Source of the DNA: Bacilli bacterium
Lineage (GTDB): Bacteria > Bacillota_I > Bacilli_A > Haloplasmatales > Haloplasmataceae
Assembly (NCBI GenBank): GCA_012513195.1
Contig: JAAZCR010000295.1
Coordinates: forward strand, 1 to 5,742
Direction: 5' to 3'
DNA: 5,742 bases
In this document: piece by piece, positions 1 through 5,742 of the stretch
How positions within the stretch are numbered: position 1 is the stretch's first letter
Layout: each line of letters opens with the position of its first letter
Notes under the pieces: model-generated
Database searches by the model: none
Told to the model about the DNA's origin: nothing
What the model saw: the letters and a program-made list of their open reading frames with translations, nothing else
Program-made: the position numbers and the translations under genes

Positions 1-2285
1 CAGTAGTACTTGCTTCCTGTAAGAAAAAACCAAAAGAAAAAGTAGTCGCGAAAATTGAAGGAGCAGACACACCTATTATTATTGAATTTGGTAATCCATT
101 ACCAAACTTAATGGAAGGTGTTACAGCTTCTGAAAAAGATGGTGCAGTCGACTTAACAAGCAAGATCACTGTTACTCACAATGTCGACGTTTCAAAATGG
201 GGCGTATACGATGTTACTTACAAAGTAAAGAGTAGTAGTGGTCATGTAACAAGAGTTGACCGCAAAGCCATCGTAGGGGAATTTGCGAACTACGATAACA
301 TCAGTTTCAAATTCTATCCAGCAGACTTAAGACACACATTCTTCGCTGCAGCGGAAAAATGGTTACTTGAAACAATGACTGGTGGCATACCAATTCAAGC
401 TAACTCTGGTTTCCAAATGTTCAGTGACAGAATGCAATTAGTATTAGAAGAATACGATCCAATTATGGGATTCGCTACTTTATATGCTGATATGAACAAG
501 ACTGACGAACAAGTTACCATGGACGACGGTAACCCTGGTCAACCTGGTAAGAAAACTTATCGTCAAGCTTGGGGTAGCACTCCAAAGACAATGATGCACT
601 GGTTATATGATGACTCTGTAAGTAGTGACTTATTAACACTCGTATTAGATGCATTATATGACTACCAATTCACTACTGGTACAGATTATGACTTATTACC
701 TTCAATGGCTGCTGAGTTACCAGAACCTGTTAATCCAGTACAATTAGAATACAACCCTGATTTAGTAGTATCTAAGGTATGGCGTGTTAAATTACGTGAT
801 GACCTCAAATGGACATTCCATCCAAATACTCCAAATAAAGACAACTTAAAACAAACAATCGATGCTAATGACTTCATTTGGACATACAAAGAAGCATTAG
901 ATCAAGGTTGGTTCCGTGCTATTTCTGGTGGTGGCGACTTCTTCTCTAGTACACAAGAAATCGTCAACGCTAAAGCTTACTATGATGCTAGAAAGACTCC
1001 AGATCCAAGTGACGATATTCCATGGGATCAAGTAGGATTAAAAGCTATCGATGACCATACACTTGAATTCCATTTCGTCAACTTAATGAGTGAATGGAAC
1101 GTTAAATATTGGTTAGCTTCATTCACAATGGGTCCAATTCACAAAGAATTATATGAAAGCCTCTGGGAAGGCGAAGGCGAAAACAGAGTCAATAAATATG
1201 GTACTGCACCTCAATACACTGCATTCAATGGTGCATTCTATGTAGATTATTTTGAAACGGATAAGATGATTCGTTTAGTCAAGAACGAAAACTTCCATGG
1301 CAAAGACAAGATTAAGTTTGACGGCATTAACATTGCGATTATTTCTGACCCACAAATGCGTTTCCAAGAATTCTTAGCTGGTAAGCTCGATGTTACTGCT
1401 GTACCTTCAACAAGATATCCTGAATATAAAGATGATCCACGGATTAAGAAAGTTCCTGGAGCTACAACATTCCGTCTCTCACTCAACGGTAACGGAACTG
1501 TTGAAAAACAAAAAGAAGATGCAGCTGGTCCAAGAGAAGCTGACGGTTCATTTGTACCAGAACCAATCTTAGCTAGACCTTCATTCAAGAAAGCATTATA
1601 CTTCGCAATTGATAGATATAAGTTAGCTTATGATATTATTAAGACTGTTGACCCACAAATGTATCACTTTACAAGTGCTTACATTGTAGATGCTTCTACA
1701 TTTACTTCATTCCGTGAAACACCACAAGGTGTAGCAGTTGGCCAAGGCTTTTCACCAGATACATATGGTTACAATGAACAAGTAGCTAAAGCATTATGGG
1801 AAAAAGCTCTTGATGAAGTAATGGAAGATGGCTACTACAAGAAGGGTGACACAATCCACTTAACATTATCAATTCAAGCTAATAGTGAAGCCATGACATT
1901 ACTTGGCAACTACTTAGAAGAACAATTCGAAAAATTATTCGTAAGTGAAAAATATAACATTAAAGTTGATGTTGAAGTCATTCCATTAGCATTCCCAGAT
2001 AACTACTATGCTGCCGTACTAATCGGTGCTGTAGACATGGGTATTGGTGGTATCTCCGGTTCAACATTAGATGCTGCTAGTTTCTTAGAGGTTTACTGCT
2101 CAGACAACCGCGGTGGCTTCACAATGGACTGGGGTATTGACACAACACAACCAGAAATCTTAGTTGAGTATCAAGACTATGTAGATGGTCAACTCGTAAC
2201 TAAGAGAGAATTCTGGTCATTCGATGCAATTGTTTCAGCATTGAATGGTACAGTAACTGTACGTGATGGTATGGAAGTTAAATAA
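1..2285 (+). CDS. oppA: OppA-like peptide-binding lipoprotein (5' end outside window)
   Basis: Extracytoplasmic substrate-binding protein of a peptide ABC importer, tethered by a lipid-modified Cys; it captures peptides and hands them to OppB/OppC. The frame is open from the first bases and begins with the tail of a signal peptide, V-V-L-A-S-C, so the true start lies upstream. The ATG at 111 is internal. From the lipobox Cys (18-20) the mature protein is 755 residues, well above the usual ~520-550 of OppA. Order: Cys, Lys-rich linker, Ig-like domain (about 51-275), then SBP_bac_5. Family hallmarks are VSKVWRVKLRDDLKWTF (768-818), the FNGAFYVDYF...VKNENFHG segment (1224-1298) and RPSFKKALYFAIDRYKL (1575-1625). 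The C-terminal part (about 2040-2282) has SGSTLDAASFLEVY followed by WSFDAI, which departs from the enterobacterial form. The gene has its own terminator downstream. A dipeptide, or another solute of the same family, is possible; specificity cannot be read from sequence. Confidence 0.93.
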   Translation, partial: VVLASCKKKPKEKVVAKIEGADTPIIIEFGNPLPNLMEGVTASEKDGAVDLTSKITVTHNVDVSKWGVYDVTYKVKSSSGHVTRVDRKAIVGEFANYDNISFKFYPADLRHTFFAAAEKWLLETMTGGIPIQANSGFQMFSDRMQLVLEEYDPIMGFATLYADMNKTDEQVTMDDGNPGQPGKKTYRQAWGSTPKTMMHWLYDDSVSSDLLTLVLDALYDYQFTTGTDYDLLPSMAAELPEPVNPVQLEYNPDLVVSKVWRVKLRDDLKWTFHPNTPNKDNLKQTIDANDFIWTYKEALDQGWFRAISGGGDFFSSTQEIVNAKAYYDARKTPDPSDDIPWDQVGLKAIDDHTLEFHFVNLMSEWNVKYWLASFTMGPIHKELYESLWEGEGENRVNKYGTAPQYTAFNGAFYVDYFETDKMIRLVKNENFHGKDKIKFDGINIAIISDPQMRFQEFLAGKLDVTAVPSTRYPEYKDDPRIKKVPGATTFRLSLNGNGTVEKQKEDAAGPREADGSFVPEPILARPSFKKALYFAIDRYKLAYDIIKTVDPQMYHFTSAYIVDASTFTSFRETPQGVAVGQGFSPDTYGYNEQVAKALWEKALDEVMEDGYYKKGDTIHLTLSIQANSEAMTLLGNYLEEQFEKLFVSEKYNIKVDVEVIPLAFPDNYYAAVLIGAVDMGIGGISGSTLDAASFLEVYCSDNRGGFTMDWGIDTTQPEILVEYQDYVDGQLVTKREFWSFDAIVSALNGTVTVRDGMEVK
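3..20 (+). other. Signal peptide end and lipobox of OppA
   Basis: Codons from base 3 read V-V-L-A-S-C. L-A-S-C fits the type II signal peptidase lipobox, with the acylated Cys at 18-20, followed by K-K-K-P-K-E-K as a charged tether. This shows the protein is a lipoprotein and that its start codon is missing from the window by roughly the length of a signal peptide's n- and h-regions. Confidence 0.88.
51..275 (+). other. Ig-like (DUF5011-type) domain at the N-terminus of OppA
   Basis: The segment follows the DUF5011/Cry22-like Ig pattern: a first strand (T-P-I-I-I-E-F-G), then N-L-M-E-G-V-T-A-S-E-K-D-G, then D-L-T-S-K-I-T-V-T, then N-V-D-V-S-K-W-G-V-Y-D-V-T-Y-K-V, and a closing strand ending R-K-A-I-V. 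The 'GVTASDxDGxxDLTxKI' and 'VDxSKxGxYxVTYxVxxxxG' signatures are typical of this family. Such modules are usually surface spacers or adhesion/polysaccharide-associated repeats. Here a single copy sits between the lipid anchor and the peptide-binding domain. The assignment is by pattern recognition; its function here is unknown. Confidence 0.82.
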
Positions 2286-2337
2286 TCTTTCCAGCACCAT
2301 TTGCTAGGTTCAGTCTAATTCACGACATTTAGAAAAG

Positions 2338-2387
2338 AGGAAGCAAACCATCTTGATTACTTCTGGGTGGTTTGCTTCTTATTTATT
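2338..2387 (+). terminator. Rho-independent terminator after oppA
   Basis: The left arm AGGAAGCAAACCATC (2338-2352) pairs with GGTGGTTTGCTTCTT (2366-2380) over 15 positions: 13 Watson-Crick pairs and 2 G-U. The loop is 13 bases. A T-rich tail (ATTTATT) follows, extending the T-rich end of the right arm. It begins 52 bases after the oppA stop. The other strand also has a T-rich run next to the stem (complement of AGAAAAGAGG), so it may be partly bidirectional. Confidence 0.87.
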
Positions 2388-2457
2388 GAACCTCAATAAT
2401 TCTTTGTTAATTATTCGATTTAAATTAATAAAAAAACTAATGGAAAAATAACCCAAG

Positions 2458-2530
2458 AAAAATGTTTCCCAGAAAAAATTGACTTTTTCGTAAAAATCAA
2501 TATAATAAAATAATACGAGCAAACATTTTT
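2458..2530. repeat. 10-bp inverted repeat bracketing the promoter
   Basis: AAAAATGTTT at 2458-2467 is the exact reverse complement of AAACATTTTT at 2521-2530. The arms lie on both sides of the -35/-10 elements. Such spacing could fit a repressor binding two half-sites or looping, but the arms are low-complexity and AT-rich, so chance is a serious alternative. Confidence 0.35.
2479..2506 (+). promoter_or_regulatory. Sigma-A promoter for oppBCD
   Basis: The -35 TTGACT (2479-2484, 5 of 6 to consensus) and the -10 TATAAT (2501-2506, perfect) are separated by 16 bases. The predicted transcription start is near 2513-2515, giving a leader of about 80 bases before the oppB GTG. The position just downstream of the oppA terminator supports an independent transcript for the membrane and ATPase subunits. 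Confidence 0.78.
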
Positions 2531-2582
2531 TATTAGTTTGGAATAATTAGCAAAGAATTTAGAAAAAAATTTAAAAGAAAGT

Positions 2583-2587
2583 AGGAG
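2583..2587 (+). promoter_or_regulatory. Ribosome binding site of oppB
   Basis: AGGAG lies 6 bases before the GTG at 2594. An in-frame TAG at 2582-2584 rules out any longer N-terminus, so this site fixes the GTG start. Confidence 0.9.
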
Positions 2588-2593
2588 AAACAA

Positions 2594-3664
2594 GTGCTGA
2601 GATACATCATTATCAGATTTATCTGGATTTTTATCGTTTTATTCACTTTCCTATCTATCTTGTTTGTTACTATCAGACTTGTTCCTGAGTATCCGCCAAC
2701 CGATAAGGATCAAAAAGAAATCTATTATGAAAAACTAAGAGCTGACGGTTATTATTATACCGAGGTCATCAAAGATCCAGCTGAAGTGGCGAGAATACGG
2801 AGAGGGCAACATGACCCTTGCAAGAAATGCTACTACAAAGATGAAACAAACCAATACCGCGTATATAAGCCAGTTCCAATTGCGTCACAATATGTACGCT
2901 GGGTAAAGAACGTTTTAGGACACTGGAATTGGGGCGTTTCTACACGGGTTCAGCCTAATAGGGGCGTTTTTGAATTGGCAAAGGAAAGATTGCCACACAC
3001 ATTGAAACTTAACCTTATTGCCTTATTTATTTACATACCGATTGGATTTACATTTGGTATAATTGCAGCCTTAAAGAAAGACAAATTAGTTGACAATATC
3101 ATTTCTTTAGGGGTAATGATTTTTATCTCGATTCCAAACTTCGTTTTACTGTTTATTTTTATTCTCGTATTTGCTTACGGTTTCAAATGGTTACCAACCA
3201 ACTGGTTATCTAGCGACATCAAGGGTATAGGTCAGTATACCCAATTGATATTACCAGTTCTTGCATTATCATTTGGTGAAATTGCATATCTAACCAGATT
3301 AACACGGGCAGAATTAACCGAAGTATTAACCTCTGAATTCTTACTGCTTGCTCGCACTAAAGGTTTAACAAGACGTCAAGCTGTTGTTAGACACGCTCTA
3401 CGTAACTCCTTAGTACCACTAGTACCATCAATTATTTTCTCTTTCGTCGCTTTAGTTAGTGGTTCAATGGTTATCGAAAGAGTATATAGTATTCCAGGCA
3501 TGGGTAGTTTATATTTCCAAGCCTTGACTTTAGGTAACATGGATTATAACGTCATCTTAGCTTTATCAGCATTCTATACATCAATCAGCTTATTTGCAGT
3601 CTTGTTGGTTGACTTATCTTACGGTTTAGTTGACCCACGGATTAGAATGGGGGCTAGAAAATGA
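2594..3664 (+). CDS. oppB: Peptide ABC transporter permease OppB
   Basis: One of two channel-forming inner-membrane subunits of the peptide importer. It has 356 residues against roughly 305-320 for typical OppB/DppB. The start is GTG, set by AGGAG upstream and an in-frame TAG. TM1 is about residues 10-29, followed by an external loop to about residue 138, then five more membrane segments (about 139-160, 169-197, 216-233, 272-294, 320-342). The ATPase-contacting EAA loop is clear at residues 241-272 (S-E-F-L-L-L-A-R-T-K-G-L-T..., ending R-H-A-L-R-N-S-L), and the end V-D-P-R-I-R is standard. The first external loop is enlarged by some 30 residues and carries C-K-K-C (Cys76, Cys79). The TGA stop overlaps the oppC ATG (ATGA), indicating translational coupling and showing that UGA is a stop in this organism. 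Confidence 0.96.
   Translation: MLRYIIIRFIWIFIVLFTFLSILFVTIRLVPEYPPTDKDQKEIYYEKLRADGYYYTEVIKDPAEVARIRRGQHDPCKKCYYKDETNQYRVYKPVPIASQYVRWVKNVLGHWNWGVSTRVQPNRGVFELAKERLPHTLKLNLIALFIYIPIGFTFGIIAALKKDKLVDNIISLGVMIFISIPNFVLLFIFILVFAYGFKWLPTNWLSSDIKGIGQYTQLILPVLALSFGEIAYLTRLTRAELTEVLTSEFLLLARTKGLTRRQAVVRHALRNSLVPLVPSIIFSFVALVSGSMVIERVYSIPGMGSLYFQALTLGNMDYNVILALSAFYTSISLFAVLLVDLSYGLVDPRIRMGARK
3649..3653 (+). promoter_or_regulatory. Ribosome binding site of oppC inside oppB
   Basis: A GGGGG run ends 7 bases before the oppC ATG and lies within the last codons of oppB. It resembles a GGAGG Shine-Dalgarno site with one A-to-G change, which can pair with the anti-SD as a G-U. With the 4-base ATGA overlap, oppC is probably translated mainly by ribosomes finishing oppB. 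Confidence 0.65.
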
Positions 3665-5568
3665 TTAATGAAAAGGAAAATATTTACGAAACAAAGTCAA
3701 TACCCCATGTGGACCCATCAATGTTTGAGTTCGTCCAAGTAGACGAAAGAATCTTTGATAAGAAATTTGAAACAAAACCAATTGGTTACTTTAAAGATGC
3801 GATGATTCGATTTACAAAAAATAAAACGAACGTAACTGCATCAATTATTCTAGCTATTCTCATCTTGTTATCGATTATCGTACCAGTTATTACACCTAAA
3901 AACTATAAGAGAATGGAAGATCAAGTAGCTTTCTTACCACCAAGAGTACCATTAATTGAAAAATTAGGTATTCTCGATGGTATTGTTAAGTATACAGATC
4001 AACCTGTTAGAAGAGAAACTATTGATCCTGATACAGGAATTGGTTTACCAGAAGGTAAATTACCCCAATTCATTATTCCAGGTTCAGTAAAAATGTATAC
4101 TAGACCTTGTCATGAAAAGAATGAATTCTGTTATGATGGGGTAAATATTGTTAGATTAAGAGAACCAGGTACAGCAACTTTACAAGCTAAAAATGCTTAT
4201 TCATTTGTAGTTGCTAATAATCCAATTTTAGAAGTTAAAGTAACAGAAATATTTGGTACAAACACTAAAGCAGTAATTCGCTTAGCGTTAGCACCAAATA
4301 ACGCTCTTGATTTAGGTGAAATTACCGAACCAGGTACATATAGATTCAATATTAATGATTTGTTAAGTCCTGAAGAAGATTTCGATGCTAGGGTTCAAGT
4401 CGTTGCCTCATCTGATATTCAAGATGGTAGTGTAACGATGGAATACATTAAACTCTTTGATTCTTCAAGTGAAGAACCAATTGTTGATGAAAATGGTTAT
4501 TATTTCTCTGTTAATTATGTAATGTATCAAGGTAATGGTATTTTTGAAAGAGCTAACGGTATTTATTATCGTGCTGATTTCGAATATAACATTTATGCTG
4601 ATCGCTTCTTTGAAAGACGCGAAAGAGCGATGAGTGAAGATCAATACCTTAGCATTATAAATGCTAATCCAAGTGCTTGTGTAGTAGTTCCTAACTCAGA
4701 AGAATATCCTGATGTATTAATAACATATAAAGAAGGCTGTCCAATTAAACGTGTTGTAAAACAAAATGAACCAATGGTTGTCGATGGAAAGACATATAAT
4801 ACATACGATGTTGTATTAGATTATATGAGATATATGGGTTATGAAAAGATTCCATATTATCTCTTCGGAACTGACTATGAAGGTAAGGACTATTTCGCCT
4901 TATTATGGTACGGTTTAAGAACATCATTATTTGTTGGTGTTGTTGTTGCCTTCATCAATATTTCCATTGGTATCGTCTACGGTGCGATTGAAGGCTACTA
5001 TGGTGGTTGGGTAGACCTCTTAATGGAACGGTTTACCGAAATCATCGGACGGATCCCCTTCTTAGTTTGGTTATCCTTCTTCCTCTTATTGTTCAAGAAA
5101 CCAGGACCAACCATGTTAATCTTATTATTAACAGTAACAGGATGGTTGGGTGTAGCATCGGTTACCCGGACACAGTTCTATCGTTATAAAGGACGTGAAT
5201 ACGTCTTAGCATCACGGACACTTGGTGCGAAGGACTCACGGATTATCTTCCGTCATATCTTACCAAACGGTATTGGTACGATTATTACCGCCAGTGTCTT
5301 AATGGTTCCTGCGGTAATCTTCTCCGAATCAACAGTATCTTATCTAGGATACGGTATCGGTCGTGGTACATCCATTAATCTCGGATTGTTCGAGTTATCT
5401 GGTACTTCCATCGGGGTTCTCCTCGCTGAAGGTCGTACATACATCGTTGATAAACCATACTTATTAGTATATCCAACAATAATCATCTCGATTCTCATGA
5501 TTACCTTTAACATGTTTGGTAATGCACTAAGAGATGCATTCAATCCATCATTAAGGGGGTCAGAATAA
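3661..5568 (+). CDS. oppC: Peptide ABC transporter permease OppC with large external insertion
   Basis: Second channel subunit of the importer. At 635 residues it is about twice the usual ~300. Residues 36-79 match the OppC N-terminal domain: [10 protein letters not shown] before TM1 (about 58-78), preceded by a cytoplasmic extension of about 35 residues. The core resumes at residue 399 with [14 protein letters not shown], the counterpart of the canonical HPFGTDxxGRDxxSR segment. Five TM segments follow (about 419-441, 462-478, 482-502, 541-560, 600-620). The EAA loop, [20 protein letters not shown] then H-I-L-P-N (512-535), is intact, so the permease should be functional. Residues 80-398 are an extra domain that should face outside. 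The start overlaps oppB by 4 bases; the stop overlaps oppD by 1 base. No frameshift or internal stop is seen, so the insertion is part of the protein rather than an assembly fault. Confidence 0.95.
   Translation: MINEKENIYETKSIPHVDPSMFEFVQVDERIFDKKFETKPIGYFKDAMIRFTKNKTNVTASIILAILILLSIIVPVITPKNYKRMEDQVAFLPPRVPLIEKLGILDGIVKYTDQPVRRETIDPDTGIGLPEGKLPQFIIPGSVKMYTRPCHEKNEFCYDGVNIVRLREPGTATLQAKNAYSFVVANNPILEVKVTEIFGTNTKAVIRLALAPNNALDLGEITEPGTYRFNINDLLSPEEDFDARVQVVASSDIQDGSVTMEYIKLFDSSSEEPIVDENGYYFSVNYVMYQGNGIFERANGIYYRADFEYNIYADRFFERRERAMSEDQYLSIINANPSACVVVPNSEEYPDVLITYKEGCPIKRVVKQNEPMVVDGKTYNTYDVVLDYMRYMGYEKIPYYLFGTDYEGKDYFALLWYGLRTSLFVGVVVAFINISIGIVYGAIEGYYGGWVDLLMERFTEIIGRIPFLVWLSFFLLLFKKPGPTMLILLLTVTGWLGVASVTRTQFYRYKGREYVLASRTLGAKDSRIIFRHILPNGIGTIITASVLMVPAVIFSESTVSYLGYGIGRGTSINLGLFELSGTSIGVLLAEGRTYIVDKPYLLVYPTIIISILMITFNMFGNALRDAFNPSLRGSE
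3898..4854 (+). other. Extracytoplasmic insertion domain of OppC
   Basis: Residues 80-398 of OppC replace the roughly 40-residue TM1-TM2 linker of typical family members. The segment is hydrophilic, has no TM helix, and should lie outside the membrane given OppC topology. Its middle (4135-4461) shows alternating strand patterns with a [11 protein letters not shown] motif and a closing [10 protein letters not shown] strand, resembling the jelly-roll/beta-sandwich of carbohydrate-binding-like modules; this is inference. Two Cys pairs are present (Cys150/157 and Cys340/360). Codon choice is more AT-rich than in the downstream core. I recognise no named family with confidence. Confidence 0.75.
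5553..5560 (+). promoter_or_regulatory. Ribosome binding site of oppD inside oppC
   Basis: AAGGGGGT sits 7 bases before the oppD ATG, within the last codons of oppC. It is one base from AAGGAGGT. The same G-for-A substitution occurs in the oppC site. Confidence 0.72.
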
Positions 5569-5742
5569 TGAACACCACTAATAGACGTGTAAAACTCTCT
5601 GTTCGTGACCTAACAGTTTCATTCCGTACCATTCAAGGATATGTACGTGCCGTACGTGGAGTTAGTTTTGATTTATATGAAGGTGAAACGCTAGCCATCG
5701 TCGGTGAATCTGGTAGTGGTAAATCCGTATCAAGTAAAGCTA
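5568..5742 (+). CDS. oppD: Peptide ABC transporter ATPase OppD (3' end outside window)
   Basis: ATP-binding subunit that drives peptide import on the cytoplasmic side; only 58 codons are visible. The start ATG shares one base with the oppC stop (TAATG) and is preceded by a good Shine-Dalgarno site. The N-terminus reads as a standard OppD/Dpp[11 protein letters not shown], then [13 protein letters not shown], then G-E-T-L-A-I-V and the Walker A motif G-E-S-G-S-G-K-S (5703-5726), followed by V-S-S-K-A. The 'VGESGSGKS' wording, together with the OppB/OppC neighbours, favours OppD over other ABC ATPases. The Q-loop, signature, Walker B and the C-terminal oligopeptide/dipeptide ABC extension lie beyond the window. 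An oppF partner is expected downstream. Confidence 0.94.
   Translation, partial: MNTTNRRVKLSVRDLTVSFRTIQGYVRAVRGVSFDLYEGETLAIVGESGSGKSVSSKA

Larger units (their letters stand above)
2286..2593 (+). other. oppA-oppB intergenic region
   Basis: This gap of 308 bases contains no convincing coding sequence. From left to right it holds about 50 bases of 3' untranslated sequence, a strong hairpin terminator (2338-2387), a very AT-rich stretch, a sigma-A-type promoter (2479-2506), about 80 bases of purine-rich leader and the oppB ribosome site. A 10-base inverted repeat (2458-2467 and 2521-2530) brackets the promoter. No riboswitch or tRNA fold was recognised. Confidence 0.8.

Noticed and set aside
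111..113. ATG at 111 as the start of oppA
   Set aside because: The frame is open upstream and encodes a lipobox and the first strand of the Ig-like domain, and no ribosome site precedes this ATG. The gene begins before the window.
1247..1588. Open reverse-strand frame of 113 codons inside oppA
   Set aside because: It lies wholly within a well-supported gene, has no recognisable domain or ribosome site, and its composition is what the antisense of oppA would give.
2395..2415. Small hairpin AATAATT-N7-AATTATT as a second terminator or regulatory RNA
   Set aside because: The stem is seven A-T pairs only, too weak to be stable and expected by chance in such AT-rich sequence.
2404..2432. TTGTTA with a 17-base spacer and AATAAA as an alternative promoter
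   Set aside because: Both hexamers match consensus poorly and it is far weaker than the TTGACT/TATAAT pair downstream.
3662..3664. TGA read as Trp, fusing oppB to downstream sequence
   Set aside because: OppB ends at the expected V-D-P-R-I-R region just before this codon, and oppC starts there in another frame with its own ribosome site. Trp is always TGG in these genes.
3898..4854. OppC insertion as an intein, mobile element or mis-assembled separate gene
   Set aside because: There are no intein splice motifs, no flanking repeats and no stops or frame changes; the reading frame is continuous with plausible strand-rich sequence throughout.
4745..5543. Short open frames on both strands inside the oppC core
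   Set aside because: All overlap the conserved permease coding sequence and show no family resemblance; they are by-products of its codon pattern.

Overview
The window is one continuous piece of an oligopeptide/dipeptide ABC importer locus on the + strand, in the order oppA (5' end missing), oppB, oppC, oppD (3' end missing). It comes from an AT-rich, low-GC Gram-positive-type bacterium. The substrate-binding protein is a lipoprotein, Shine-Dalgarno sites are purine-rich, the promoter is sigma-A-like and there is a hairpin terminator. oppB ends in TGA exactly where the family's C-terminus should end, and Trp is always TGG, so UGA is a normal stop. This excludes the recoded Mycoplasma/Spiroplasma group. 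An oversized OppA, a long cytoplasmic OppC N-terminus and large extracytoplasmic insertions suggest the Acholeplasma/Izemoplasma/Haloplasma/Erysipelotrichia side of Bacilli. That placement is an inference from the proteins' look, not a database result.

Layout. 1-2285: OppA-like lipoprotein. Its signal-peptide end and lipobox (Cys codon 18-20) are visible, followed by a DUF5011-like Ig domain and then a large SBP_bac_5 domain. 2286-2593: a 308-base intergenic region with a strong hairpin terminator (2338-2387), a near-consensus promoter (TTGACT-16-TATAAT, 2479-2506) and the oppB leader with its ribosome site. 2594-3664: OppB permease, GTG start, with a CxxC pair in an enlarged first external loop. 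3661-5568: OppC permease of 635 residues, about twice the usual size because of a roughly 320-residue insertion after TM1. 5568-5742: start of the OppD ATPase, including Walker A. oppB/oppC overlap by 4 bases and oppC/oppD by 1 base.

How it works together. OppA, anchored outside by lipid, captures peptides and delivers them to the OppB/OppC channel, which OppD (and presumably OppF, beyond the window) powers with ATP. The terminator plus a new promoter between oppA and oppB suggests the binding protein is made separately from, and probably in excess of, the membrane complex.

The unusual part is that three components carry extra extracytoplasmic material not needed by the textbook transporter: an Ig-like module on OppA, a cysteine-bearing loop on OppB, and a large, partly beta-sandwich-like domain with two Cys pairs in OppC. 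The OppC insertion also has visibly different codon usage from the permease core that follows it.
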